A stretch of 49,153 nt of DNA, from the NCBI GenBank assembly GCA_045124465.1, contig JBGVLV010000015.1:1-49153 (forward strand), in the 5' to 3' direction. The stretch is from Scatosoma sp045124465. GTDB lineage: Bacteria > Bacillota > Clostridia > Christensenellales > Borkfalkiaceae. The position numbers and the translations under genes were made by a program. Position 1 is the stretch's first letter, and the number at the start of each line of letters is the position of its first letter. The notes below the pieces were generated by a model, which saw only the letters and a list, made by a program, of their open reading frames with translations, made no database searches and was not told the origin of the DNA. This document shows, one piece after another, positions 40,769-49,130 of the stretch.

Positions 40769-40812
40769 AAATCCCTATGAAATACACCTCTTGCGGGGTG
40801 TTTTTTCGTACC
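40769..40812. other. attR of the island
   Basis: Island half AAATCCCTATGAAATACACC-TC (40769-40790), core TT (40791-40792), then host half GCGGGGTGTTTTTTCGTACC (40793-40812). Confidence 0.6.
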
Positions 40813-40974
40813 CGACGGAGTTCGAACCATCGCGAGAGGGGGTATCCGCCGTCGAGGGTGGGACGAGTTACCCGTTAAGCAAAGCGTTGATAACGCTTTG
40901 TAGGGACGAGATAAGCGAACGCCGATAGGTAGGCGTGAGCGTGACCGAGCGCAAAGAACAGCTTTGCGTGAGAA

Positions 40975-41006
40975 GAACCCCAGCGGGTACACCAAAACAC
41001 CCCCTT
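40975..41006 (+). repeat. Right copy of the 32-bp direct repeat
   Basis: Identical to 32900-32931; here the terminator that follows is complete. Confidence 0.9.
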
Positions 41007-41021
41007 GCGGGGGTGTTTTTT
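40994..41021 (+). terminator. Original tRNA-Arg-type terminator
   Basis: AAAACACCCCC (40994-41004), loop TTGC, GGGGGTGTTTTTT (41009-41021). It also serves sulP on the minus strand. Confidence 0.85.
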
Positions 41022-41036
41022 ATCTTAATCGGTTCG

Positions 41037-42722
41037 TCATACCGACGGGGTTTCCGAGCCGTGGGCGGCGGCGAGGTCCAGCGCGTCGTCGATGCTCGCG
41101 GCGAAGTTCCCCTCGCCGACTTCCGCGTAAAAGCCCGACTTTTTCATTACGCCGAGCGGTTGCTCGCCTACGTGCGAGAGTATGAGCCGTACCCCTTTTT
41201 CGCGGCAGTAGCCGAGCAACGTTTCCAGGTTTTTCATCGCCGTCGAGTCGACGGAAAGTACGTTGCTCATTCGCAGGATCATCACCTTCGTTTCTTCCGA
41301 AACGTTGAAATCGCGGAACTTATCCACGGCGGCAAAGAACATGGGTCCGTTTATCTCGTATACGATCGTTCCTTCGGGTATCTTTTTCGCTTTGCCCGTG
41401 GGGTCGTTCGTTTCGTCCTCCCAAACGCGTACTTTGGTGAGATCGGAGGTGTTTTTCAAAAAGAGTATCGCCGCAAGCACGATCCCGACCGCGATCGCAA
41501 CGACGAGATCGAAAACGACGGTGAGAACGAACGTCGTGGCGAGTACGAGAATATCGCTCCGCGGCGCGGTGCGGCAGATACGCACGAAATGCCGCCATTC
41601 GCTCATATTATACGCGACCATAAACAGTATCGCCGCGATGATGGGCATAGGGATCATTTTCGCGAGCGGCATAAGTACGAGCAAACACAAAAGCAAGACG
41701 ACCGCGTGTACCATACCCGCGATAGGGGTACGTCCGCCGTTTTTGACGTTCGCCGCCGTTCTCGCGATCGCGCCTGTGGCGGGGATGCCGCCGAAAAGCC
41801 CCGAACAGATATTGCCTACGCCTTGCGCGATGAGTTCGGTGTTGGAATTGTGCCGATCTCCGATCATACCGTCGGACACCACGCAGGAAAGCAAGGACTC
41901 GATCGCCGCGAGGATCGCGATGGTAAACGCGCTGGGCAGAACCGCCTTGACCGTCGTAAAACTGAATTCGGGCAGCGACGGCAGGGGAAATCCCGAAGAA
42001 AGGTCGGGATAGAGCGTTCCGATGGTATTGACTTCGAGCGGGGTGAACTTAACGAGCAAGATCCCGACGACGACCGCGACGATGGACGGGGGTATCTTGG
42101 CGCAGATCTTGGAAAACGCGCCGAGCTTGGTCTTGCCCAGCATGGGCCAAAGGATCAGGATCGCCATACCGATACACCCGACGAGTAGGGCGTGGAAATT
42201 GAACGTTCCCAGCGAAGAAAAGATCGCCTCGATCTTTTCCGAAGTTTCGATCGCGTTCGTACCGGGGGCGAAGGTCAGACCCAAAAAGTCCTTGATCTGT
42301 CCGACGACGATGGTCACCGCGATACCCGCGGTAAAACCGACGGTGATGGTCGTGGGTATGTACTTGATGAGCGCGCCGAAATGGAAAACGCCCATCAGGA
42401 CCAGGATAACGCCCGCCAGGAGCGTGGCGATGACAAGTCCCGAAAGACCGTGCGTGGCGACGACTCCGGCTACGATGGTCGCGAACGCGGCGGTAGGGCC
42501 GGAGATATTCACGTTACTGCCGCCGAGAAGGGCGATAAAAAAGCCCGCGATGATGGCGGTGTACAGTCCCTGTTCGGGCGAAACGCCCGAGGCGATCGCG
42601 AGCGCGATGGAAAGCGGCAACGCGATGATGGCGACGATAACGCCTGCGATGAGATCGTCGACGAGCTTGGTCTTGTTATACGTTTTCAGCGCGCCGAAAA
42701 GTTTGGGTTGGAACGTTTTCAT
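41037..42722 (-). CDS. SulP-family anion transporter with STAS domain
   Basis: 561 residues. Membrane domain of about 12-14 helices with DDLIAGVIVAIIALPLSIAL, SGVSPEQGLYTAIIAGFFIA and NISGPTAAFATIV (all SulP signatures). The anti-sigma-antagonist-like STAS domain occupies about 440-550 (MILRMSNVLSVDSTAMKNLE). SulP proteins carry sulfate, bicarbonate or other anions; the substrate cannot be fixed here. AGGATAGGAT precedes the ATG. Single gene with its own promoter; downstream end faces the island. Confidence 0.88.
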   Translation of the reverse strand: MKTFQPKLFGALKTYNKTKLVDDLIAGVIVAIIALPLSIALAIASGVSPEQGLYTAIIAGFFIALLGGSNVNISGPTAAFATIVAGVVATHGLSGLVIATLLAGVILVLMGVFHFGALIKYIPTTITVGFTAGIAVTIVVGQIKDFLGLTFAPGTNAIETSEKIEAIFSSLGTFNFHALLVGCIGMAILILWPMLGKTKLGAFSKICAKIPPSIVAVVVGILLVKFTPLEVNTIGTLYPDLSSGFPLPSLPEFSFTTVKAVLPSAFTIAILAAIESLLSCVVSDGMIGDRHNSNTELIAQGVGNICSGLFGGIPATGAIARTAANVKNGGRTPIAGMVHAVVLLLCLLVLMPLAKMIPMPIIAAILFMVAYNMSEWRHFVRICRTAPRSDILVLATTFVLTVVFDLVVAIAVGIVLAAILFLKNTSDLTKVRVWEDETNDPTGKAKKIPEGTIVYEINGPMFFAAVDKFRDFNVSEETKVMILRMSNVLSVDSTAMKNLETLLGYCREKGVRLILSHVGEQPLGVMKKSGFYAEVGEGNFAASIDDALDLAAAHGSETPSV

Positions 42723-42781
42723 ATCCTATCCTACGGAGTTCGGAAAAGGAACTCCCCTCCACGTAAAAAATCAACCTCTCT

Positions 42782-42810
42782 ATTATACTACCGTCGTTTG
42801 GATTTGGCAA
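42782..42810 (-). promoter_or_regulatory. Promoter of the SulP gene
   Basis: Minus-strand TTGCCA (42805-42810), 17-bp spacer, TATAAT (42782-42787). Confidence 0.8.
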
Positions 42811-42879
42811 ACGCAAAAAGGCGGTATCGGCAAAAAATTGTTAAAAAGATGAAAAATATTCGGACGAGGAAAAAGCGTA

Positions 42880-43105
42880 AAAGAAAACGCGAACGGGGGA
42901 TATTCCCGTTCGCGGGTATATTCGAATGGATCCGCCTGTGCCGCACCTCGGCAAAAAGATGAACCCGCGTTCTCGCAGGTGGGTGCCGTATCTTGACGCC
43001 TCGGACTTTCCGTATAACAGACCTTACCTATCGCCACGAATAACTTGCTCCCGATTTCATATTGTGGATTCCGTTTTACACCGAACTCCGAACACCGCAG
43101 ATCGT
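42880..43105 (-). ncRNA. ssrS: Probable 6S RNA
   Basis: A transcript of about 225 nt with its own strong promoter, no coding frame, and a terminator hairpin CGCGAACGGG/CCCGTTCGCG (42888-42914) with a T-rich tail on the minus strand. Internal pieces GGCACCCACCTGCGAGAACG and CGGGTTCATC look to me like Firmicutes 6S RNA. The 5' part (GATCTGC) can pair with the 3' part (GCGGATC) to give the expected long closing stem. 6S RNA binds sigma-A RNA polymerase in stationary phase. A covariance search is needed to be certain. Confidence 0.6.
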
Positions 43106-43110
43106 TACCT

Positions 43111-43139
43111 ATTATACACGCCCAAGCCGCGTTTGTCAA
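43111..43139 (-). promoter_or_regulatory. Promoter of the 6S-like RNA
   Basis: Minus-strand TTGACA (43134-43139), 17-bp spacer, TATAAT (43111-43116); a perfect sigma-A promoter. Confidence 0.9.
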
Positions 43140-43158
43140 CGGAATGGGCATACTTTTT

Positions 43159-43983
43159 TCAGCCGTTGAGTTTTTTTAAGAAGGGAAAAATTTCCGCCTC
43201 GAAATTCAGCCCGTACCGTTTGTCCTCAACTTCCGTCGCCGAACGGCGGATCGCGGCGGTGGTCAGCTCGGCGGCGAGCGTTACGGCGGTCCGTTCGTCC
43301 TTGCCGCGCGCGAGCGCGCCGACGAGCGCGGAGGCGAACACGTCGCCCGCGCCGTGGAAAAAGCCCTCTACGTTCTCGGACAAGTATTTTTTCATCTCTC
43401 CGTTTTCGTCCGCATAGCAAACGGATATTTCCTTTCCTTCCAAAAGCCCCGTGACGACGGGTCGTTTACAAAGCCCGCGCAAAGCGGAGAACACCCGTTC
43501 GATGGGGTAAGGCTCGCCGTTTTCGGGATAGGGAATATCGGCGAGATAACACGCCTCGGTGAGGTTGGGCAGGATATAGTCCGCCTCGCGGCAAAGCCGC
43601 CGCATTTTTTTCACGTATCCGTCCGAGAACCCCGCGTAGAGCCTGCCGCCGTCGCCCATAACGGGATCGACGACGAAAAGTCCGTTGTCTTGCAAAAATT
43701 CCCGCTTTATTTGGGAAACGATATCGATCTGCGCCGCATTGCCGAGGTACCCGCTGTATACGATATCGAACCGCAGACCCAGCGACTTCCAGTGCCGAAG
43801 AACGGCTTGGAGATCGTCCGTGAGGTCGCGGAAGGTATACCCCTCGAACCCGCCGGTGTGGGTGGAGAGGAGAGCGGTGGGGAGAACGTCGCAGGTCACG
43901 CCGCAAGCCGAAACGATCGGCAAGGTGACGGTGAGGGAGCATTTTCCCACGCAGGAGATATCGTTGACGGCGAGTACGCGCAT
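43159..43983 (-). CDS. Pyridoxal/pyridoxamine kinase (PdxK/PdxY type)
   Basis: 274 residues of the ribokinase superfamily. N-terminus VLAVNDISCVGKCSLTVTLP with LPTALLSTHTGGFEGYTFRD is typical of bacterial pyridoxamine kinases; FVVDPVMGDGGRLYAGFSDG and ILPNLTEACYLADIPY follow; the anion hole and catalytic Asp lie in FFHGAGDVFASALVGALARG. It phosphorylates vitamin B6 vitamers in the salvage pathway. AAGGAAA precedes the ATG. Single gene, divergent from aspS with overlapping promoters. Confidence 0.9.
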   Translation of the reverse strand: MRVLAVNDISCVGKCSLTVTLPIVSACGVTCDVLPTALLSTHTGGFEGYTFRDLTDDLQAVLRHWKSLGLRFDIVYSGYLGNAAQIDIVSQIKREFLQDNGLFVVDPVMGDGGRLYAGFSDGYVKKMRRLCREADYILPNLTEACYLADIPYPENGEPYPIERVFSALRGLCKRPVVTGLLEGKEISVCYADENGEMKKYLSENVEGFFHGAGDVFASALVGALARGKDERTAVTLAAELTTAAIRRSATEVEDKRYGLNFEAEIFPFLKKLNG

Positions 43984-44021
43984 AAGTTTTGGGTTTCCTT
44001 GTATTTTTCTTTGGTAAATCT

Positions 44022-44062
44022 ATTATAAAATTCTTGCTTTTTTTTGTCAAATGGATTAAAAT
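44022..44062. promoter_or_regulatory. Overlapping divergent promoters of the pyridoxal kinase gene and aspS
   Basis: Minus strand: TTGACA (44045-44050), 17, TATAAT (44022-44027). Plus strand: TTGCTT (44034-44039), 17, TAAAAT (44057-44062). Each -35 box lies in the other's spacer, so both cannot be occupied at once. Confidence 0.75.
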
Positions 44063-44108
44063 AATATCCGTAAAGAAAATTCAAAAGATTTTTGAAAGAG
44101 GTATATTT

Positions 44109-45440
44109 ATGACTATCACGGGTGAAATACAGGCGAATACCGTTTCCTTTCGCGATTTCGAAAAATACGAAAATCAGATCGTAACGGTAAAGGGAACGAT
44201 CCATAATATCCGTATGATGTCCGACTTCGCGTTCGTCATTTTACGTACGGCGCGCGAAACGATACAATGCGTATACGCGGAGAGTTTCTCCGACTACCGT
44301 ATGGGCGAGGACGTCAAGGAAGAATGTGCGGCGAAGATAACGGGTAAGGTCGTTGCGGGCGAAACGCGCGACGGCAGCAAACGCTACGAATTGCAGATAC
44401 ACGACATCGAGCTTTTGTCCCACCCCGCCGATATCCCGCCCGTCGTCATCACCAAAAAACAGGTGAATTGCGACCTTTCCACCAACCTCGACTACCGTCC
44501 CGTCACCCTTCGCAACCCCAAGGAACGCGCGGTGTTCAAATTGCAGGAAGGTATCCAGCGCGGTTTCCGCGAATATCTGATGAGTCAGGGCTTTACCGAG
44601 ATCCATTCCCCGAAGATAAACTTCGCGGGCGCGGAGGGCGGCACGAACGTGTTCAAGCTCGACTATTTCGGGAAACAGGTCTATCTGGCGCAGTCGCCCC
44701 AGCTTTATAAACAGGCGCTCGTGGCGGTGTACGAACGCGTGTTCGAGATCGCGCCCGTGTTCCGCGCGGAGCACCACGATACGAGCCGTCATCTTAACGA
44801 GTATATCTCGATGGATTTCGAAATGGGCTTTATCGAGAGTTTCGAAGACATTATGAATATGGAAACGGGCGTGCTCAAATATATAATGGAACTTCTGAAA
44901 ACGGAGTACAAGAACGAAGTGGAGCTGTTGCACGTCGATATTCCCGAGATCAAGGAGATCCCCGTCCTCAAATTTATGGAGGCGAAAGAGATCATTATGA
45001 AGAAGTTCAAGTATCAGCCCACCGATATGAAAGACTTCGATCCCGAGGAAGAACAACTTCTCGGCAAGTACGCGAAAAAGCAGTTCAACTCCGACTTTAT
45101 TTTCATCACGCACTATCCCTCCAAGAAACGTCCGTTCTATACGATGGACGATCCCGAAGATCCCGAATACACGCTCTCGTTCGACCTTTTGTTCAGGGGC
45201 TTGGAGATCACTTCGGGCGGTCAGCGCGTACACGACTACAACGAACAGGTCGCGAAGATGAAAAAACTGGGAATGGACCCCGAGCAGTTCGAAACGTATT
45301 TGATGCTCCATAAATACGGCGCTCCCCCGCACGGCGGTCTGGGACTGGGGCTTGAACGTTTGACGATGCACCTTTTGGGCGCGAAGAACGTCCGCGAGGC
45401 GACGATGTTCCCCCGCGACATCAACCGCGTGACCCCGTGA
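44109..45440 (+). CDS. aspS: Aspartyl-tRNA synthetase, archaeal/eukaryotic type (probably non-discriminating)
   Basis: 443 residues from ATG 44109; a frame extension to 43989 covers the promoter and is rejected. N-terminal OB-fold anticodon domain (about 15-110) without the GAD insert of ordinary bacterial AspRS. Class II motifs: GFTEIHSPKINFAGAEGGTN, YLAQSPQLYKQALV, FRAEHHDTSRHLNEYISMDF and GLGLGLERLTMHLL. This short archaeal type, found in several Clostridia, usually charges both tRNA-Asp and tRNA-Asn, the latter being amidated by GatCAB. That it is non-discriminating is inferred from type only. AGAGG lies before the ATG. Confidence 0.88.
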   Translation: MTITGEIQANTVSFRDFEKYENQIVTVKGTIHNIRMMSDFAFVILRTARETIQCVYAESFSDYRMGEDVKEECAAKITGKVVAGETRDGSKRYELQIHDIELLSHPADIPPVVITKKQVNCDLSTNLDYRPVTLRNPKERAVFKLQEGIQRGFREYLMSQGFTEIHSPKINFAGAEGGTNVFKLDYFGKQVYLAQSPQLYKQALVAVYERVFEIAPVFRAEHHDTSRHLNEYISMDFEMGFIESFEDIMNMETGVLKYIMELLKTEYKNEVELLHVDIPEIKEIPVLKFMEAKEIIMKKFKYQPTDMKDFDPEEEQLLGKYAKKQFNSDFIFITHYPSKKRPFYTMDDPEDPEYTLSFDLLFRGLEITSGGQRVHDYNEQVAKMKKLGMDPEQFETYLMLHKYGAPPHGGLGLGLERLTMHLLGAKNVREATMFPRDINRVTP

Positions 45441-45477
45441 CGAATAACATTATTGTAAAAAAATGCGTAAAAATCGC

Positions 45478-45506
45478 TTTACAAAAGCGAAAAAATCCGC
45501 TATAAT
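45478..45506 (+). promoter_or_regulatory. Promoter of the ileS T-box leader
   Basis: TTTACA (45478-45483), 17-bp spacer, TATAAT (45501-45506). Confidence 0.85.
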
Positions 45507-45532
45507 AAAATAAATTAAAAAGAAAGGCGTTA

Positions 45533-45782
45533 AAAGAGGACAACGTTTCCGCGTTTGCTTGCCGCAAAGAGAAATTCCGTTTCGGTGAAAGGAAGAAGGG
45601 GCGCGCGGGAAATATCACCTTATCAGCCGATCTTGCGAAACGCGTTCGTTTTTTTGGGCGCGGAGTAACGAGGTACGGGGTCGCGACCCGTTATCCTGCG
45701 CGACGAATGACGGTTCGGTGGTTTGTAAACAGCAGCGAAAAAGCTATTGTGTTTTCCGAAACACGATAGCTTTGTTTTTTGG
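45533..45782 (+). promoter_or_regulatory. T-box leader for isoleucine
   Basis: Stem I carries GGTGAAAG (45584-45591) and the specifier region GGGAAATATCACCTTATCAG (45607-45626), with codon ATC (45614-45616) for Ile. AGTA (45664-45667) follows. The T-box bulge TGGT (45719-45722) matches the ACCA end of uncharged tRNA-Ile. The terminator is AAAGCTATTGTGTTT (45740-45754) with AAACACGATAGCTTT (45759-45773), then GTTTTTT. Uncharged tRNA-Ile should switch ileS on. Confidence 0.85.
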
Positions 45783-45800
45783 TCAAAGGAGAAAAGAAAT

Positions 45801-48800
45801 ATGTCTATGTACAAGAAAGTGGACACCTCTCTCAACTTCGTCGAGAGAGAAAAGAAGATCGTCGAATACTGGAACGAAAAGAAGATATTCGAAAAGAGTA
45901 TGCAGGCGACGGAAGGGAACGAGGAATTCTCTTTCTATGACGGTCCTCCCACGGCGAACGGTAAACCGCATATCGGTCATATCCTGACCCGCGTTATGAA
46001 GGATATCGTTCCCCGTTATAAGACGATGAAAGGCAAGCACGTTTTGAGAAAAGCGGGCTGGGATACCCACGGTCTGCCCGTAGAACTCGAAGTGGAGAAA
46101 AAACTCGGTTTCGAGCATAAGACGGAGATAGAGGGGTACGGTATCGAACCGTTCATCAAAAAATGCAAAGAATCCGTATGGCAGTACACGACCGAGTGGA
46201 AACAGATGTCCGACCGCGTAGGGTACTGGTGCGATATGGATAACCCGTACGTGACCTATCACGACGACTATATCGAGTCCGAATGGTGGGCGCTCAAAGA
46301 GATACACAAAAAGGGTCTGTTGTATAAAGGTCATAAGATCGTACCCTATTGCCCCCGTTGCGGAACGGCGTTGTCCTCGCACGAGGTCGCGCAGGGGTAT
46401 AAAGACGTCAAACAGACGACGGCGTTCGTGAAATTCAAAGTCGTCGGCGAGGAGAACAAATATATCCTCGCGTGGACGACCACGCCCTGGACCCTCCCGT
46501 CCAACGTCGCGCTGTGTATGAACCCCGACTTCGATTACGTGGAAGTGCGGATGGAAGAAAGCGGCGAGAAGTATATCCTCGCGGAAGGGCTTTTGAAATC
46601 CGTGCTCGGCGAAGAGGGCTACGAAGTGCTTTCGAAAAAGAAAGGCACGGCGTACGAATATACCGAATACGAACCGCTTTACCCGTTCGGGAAAGAGAAA
46701 TTCAAGTTCCGCGAAAAGGCGTATTACGTTACCTGCGATGGCTACGTTACTCTTTCCGACGGTACGGGCGTCGTGCATATCGCGCCCGCGTTCGGCGAGG
46801 ACGACTATAAAGTGGGCGTGCGGTACGGTCTGCCCGTCGTACAGCTCATCGATGAAGAAGGCAAATTCCCCGCAGGTTGCGGCGAGTTCACGGGCGTAGG
46901 CGCGCAAGCCGCCGATCCCGCGGTCATCAAAGACCTTAAAAACCGCGGCCTGCTTTTGAAACCGCTCGAAGTCACGCATAGCTACCCGTTCTGCTGGCGT
47001 TGCGACACGCCGCTCATCTACTATGCGCGGTCGAGCTGGTTCATCAAGGTCACGGCGATCAAGGACAGACTTATCGCGGCGAACCGTTCGGTGAACTGGA
47101 TGCCCGACACCATCAAGGAAGGGCGTATGGGTAACTTCCTCGAAAACGTGATCGACTGGGGACTTTCCCGCGATCGGTACTGGGGTACGCCGTTGCCCGT
47201 CTGGGTCTGCCCCGATTGCGGCGAGATCGAGGTCATCGGTTCGCGCAAGGAGCTTGCGGAAAAATGCGGCGCGGCGGAGAATATCGAATTGCACCGCCCG
47301 TATCTCGACGATCTCACCTGTCAATGCCCGAAGTGCGGCGGAAAGATGAAACGTACGCCCGAGGTCATCGACTGTTGGTTCGATTCCGGTTCGATGCCGT
47401 TCGCGCAGTACCATTACCCGTTCGAGAACAAAGACCTGTTCGAACAGACCTTCCCCGCGGATTTCATATCCGAGGCGGTCGATCAGACCCGCGGTTGGTT
47501 CTATACCCTGCTCGTTATCTCGACCCTGCTGTTCGATAAAGCGCCGTTCAAGAACTGTATCGTACTCGGTCACGTGAACGATAAAAACGGCGTGAAGATG
47601 AGTAAACATAAAGGGAACGTCGTCGATCCTTGGTCGGTGCTCGATAAACAGGGCGCGGACGCCGTGCGTTGGTATTTCTATACCTCGTCCGCTCCTTGGC
47701 TGCCTTCCCGATTCTATCCCGAGGCGGTCAGCGAGGCGCAGAGAAAGTATATGGGTACGCTTTGGAATACGTACGCGTTTTTCTGCCTGTATGCCGATAT
47801 CGATAATTATAACCCCGCCGACTACGACGTTAAGACGTGTAAACTGTCGTTGATGGATAAGTGGATACTTTCCAAGCTCAATACGCTCGTCGATACCGTG
47901 GATAAAAATCTGGCTGTATATAATATAACGGATAGCGCGCGCGCGTTGCAGGATTTCTCGGATATCCTTTCCAACTGGTACGTGCGTCGCGGCAGAGATC
48001 GGTACTGGGGCAGCGAAATGACGGAGGATAAGGCGGCGGCGTACACCGTGCTTTGGCACGTGCTCGTCACGTTCGCGAAACTCACCGCGCCGTATACGCC
48101 GTTCATCGCGGAGGAGATGTATCTCAACCTCGTTCCCGCGTTCTTTGAGAACGCGCCCAAGTCCGTGCATCTTTGCGAGTTCCCCGTTTACGAGCCGTCG
48201 TTCGTCGATACCGAACTGGAAAAGGGTATGGACACGGTACTCGACATCGTCAACCTCGGCAGAGCGGCGAGAAACACGGGCAACGTCAAGAACCGTCAAC
48301 CGCTTTCCGAAATGTACGTCGTCACCGCCCGCGCGGAAGAACTCGACGAGGGCTTGAAAGCCATCGCGCTCGACGAACTTAATATAAAGGAATATAAGAC
48401 GGCGGCGGACGCGAACGAGTTCATCTCGTATAAACTCAAACCCCAGCTCAAAACGCTCGGACCCAAGTACGGCAAAAAGCTCGGCGCGATCTCCGCGTTC
48501 TTGGCGGCGTGCGACGCGAAAAAGGTGGTGGACGCCGTTCGCGGCGGCGGTGCGTACGTGATGGATACCGATCCCGAAGTTACGCTCGGCGAAGAGGACT
48601 TGCAGATATTCACCGAAAGCAAAGCGGGCTTTATCTCCGCGAGCGATCGCGGCGTTACGGTCGCGCTGAATACCAAGCTCACCGACGAACTGATCGAAGA
48701 GGGTATCGAACGCGAGATCGTTTCCAAGGTCCAGACGATGAGAAAGGAGGCGGGATTCGAGATCACCGACCGTATCTCCGTCTATTATAAAGCGGCGGGA

Positions 48801-48947
48801 AAGGTCCGCGAGGTACTCGCTACGGGTAAGTTCAAAGAGGACGTCCTCGCGGTGAGCGTGGAAGAAGGCTCGGCGGACGGCTATACGAAAGAAGTGGATA
48901 TCAACGGCGAAAAGATCGCTTTGACCCTCGTAAAAGTCGTGAAATAA
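45801..48947 (+). CDS. ileS: Isoleucyl-tRNA synthetase, type 2 (eukaryote-like)
   Basis: 1048 residues from ATG 45801, with AAAGGAG (45785-45791) before it; ATG 45807 is a near alternative. Class I signature PHIGHIL (HIGH) and KMSKHKGN instead of the KMSKSLGN of common bacterial IleRS. Further: YDGPPTANGKPHIGH, GWDTHGLPVELEVEKKLG, the CP1 editing domain with LAWTTTPWTLPSNVALC, ESEWWALKEI, and a C-terminal extension of type 2 enzymes. Type 2 IleRS is known for low sensitivity to mupirocin; this is inferred from type. Controlled by the Ile T-box in front. Confidence 0.93.
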   Translation: MSMYKKVDTSLNFVEREKKIVEYWNEKKIFEKSMQATEGNEEFSFYDGPPTANGKPHIGHILTRVMKDIVPRYKTMKGKHVLRKAGWDTHGLPVELEVEKKLGFEHKTEIEGYGIEPFIKKCKESVWQYTTEWKQMSDRVGYWCDMDNPYVTYHDDYIESEWWALKEIHKKGLLYKGHKIVPYCPRCGTALSSHEVAQGYKDVKQTTAFVKFKVVGEENKYILAWTTTPWTLPSNVALCMNPDFDYVEVRMEESGEKYILAEGLLKSVLGEEGYEVLSKKKGTAYEYTEYEPLYPFGKEKFKFREKAYYVTCDGYVTLSDGTGVVHIAPAFGEDDYKVGVRYGLPVVQLIDEEGKFPAGCGEFTGVGAQAADPAVIKDLKNRGLLLKPLEVTHSYPFCWRCDTPLIYYARSSWFIKVTAIKDRLIAANRSVNWMPDTIKEGRMGNFLENVIDWGLSRDRYWGTPLPVWVCPDCGEIEVIGSRKELAEKCGAAENIELHRPYLDDLTCQCPKCGGKMKRTPEVIDCWFDSGSMPFAQYHYPFENKDLFEQTFPADFISEAVDQTRGWFYTLLVISTLLFDKAPFKNCIVLGHVNDKNGVKMSKHKGNVVDPWSVLDKQGADAVRWYFYTSSAPWLPSRFYPEAVSEAQRKYMGTLWNTYAFFCLYADIDNYNPADYDVKTCKLSLMDKWILSKLNTLVDTVDKNLAVYNITDSARALQDFSDILSNWYVRRGRDRYWGSEMTEDKAAAYTVLWHVLVTFAKLTAPYTPFIAEEMYLNLVPAFFENAPKSVHLCEFPVYEPSFVDTELEKGMDTVLDIVNLGRAARNTGNVKNRQPLSEMYVVTARAEELDEGLKAIALDELNIKEYKTAADANEFISYKLKPQLKTLGPKYGKKLGAISAFLAACDAKKVVDAVRGGGAYVMDTDPEVTLGEEDLQIFTESKAGFISASDRGVTVALNTKLTDELIEEGIEREIVSKVQTMRKEAGFEITDRISVYYKAAGKVREVLATGKFKEDVLAVSVEEGSADGYTKEVDINGEKIALTLVKVVK

Positions 48948-48997
48948 TTTTTTCGACAAAAAAAGTAAAAAAAGTCGAAAAAAGTATCGAAAAACAG

Positions 48998-49027
48998 TTG
49001 ACAAGAGGGATAAGAAAGTGCTAATAT
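48998..49027 (+). promoter_or_regulatory. Strong promoter near the right edge
   Basis: TTGACA (48998-49003), 18-bp spacer, TAATAT (49022-49027). No gene starts between here and the window end; the 206 bases after ileS hold only this and the next promoter half. Confidence 0.7.
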
Positions 49028-49130
49028 AGACGAGCTGTCCGCGAGAAAGGCGAGAAAAAGCCGATGGAAAGCGTGAAAAAAGCGTGATTTGAAAAAAATA
49101 AAAAAATTTCAAAAAAATGCGAAAAAACGC

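Larger units (their letters stand above)
32932..40792. mobile_element. Mobilizable genomic island with a serine recombinase, inserted in the tRNA-Arg terminator
   Basis: About 7.86 kb of AT-rich DNA with codon use unlike the flanks. Next to the left end is a large serine recombinase. The ends were placed by joining the inner flanks: AAATCCCTATGAAATACACC-TC (40769-40790), TT, and 32932-32953 form an attP whose arms match as inverted repeats at 17 of 22 positions. Cargo: a small DNA-binding protein, an oriT, ~72-bp repeats, type III R-M remains and a HipA-like pair. No relaxase or conjugation genes, so transfer would need a helper. An alternative right end is the 32-bp direct repeat at 40975-41006. 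Confidence 0.75.
40793..41021. repeat. Palindromic unit bounded by tRNA-Arg 3'-end copies
   Basis: Left end (40793-40829, read on the minus strand) GGTTCGAACTCC-GT-CGGGTAC, then AAAAAACACCCC, is a degraded copy of the tRNA-Arg T-arm, acceptor strand and terminator. Right end (40975-41021) is a direct copy. Between them are hairpins CAAAGCGTT/AACGCTTTG and GCAAAG/CTTTGC. No gene is supported. It may be a dispersed repeat. Confidence 0.65.

Noticed and set aside
40699..40995. 98-codon frame at the right island end
   Set aside because: Translation of the repeat bounded by tRNA-end copies; crosses the att core and has no ribosome site.
40935..42188. 417-codon open frame antisense to the SulP gene
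   Set aside because: Highly charged shadow frame; the SulP frame is a complete known family.
42880..43105. RNase P RNA or SRP RNA
   Set aside because: Too short and lacking the conserved P4 core of RNase P; no SRP GNAR-loop region seen.
45783..49112. 1109-codon open frame antisense to ileS
   Set aside because: Shadow of ileS caused by biased third positions; Arg/His-rich translation without any domain.
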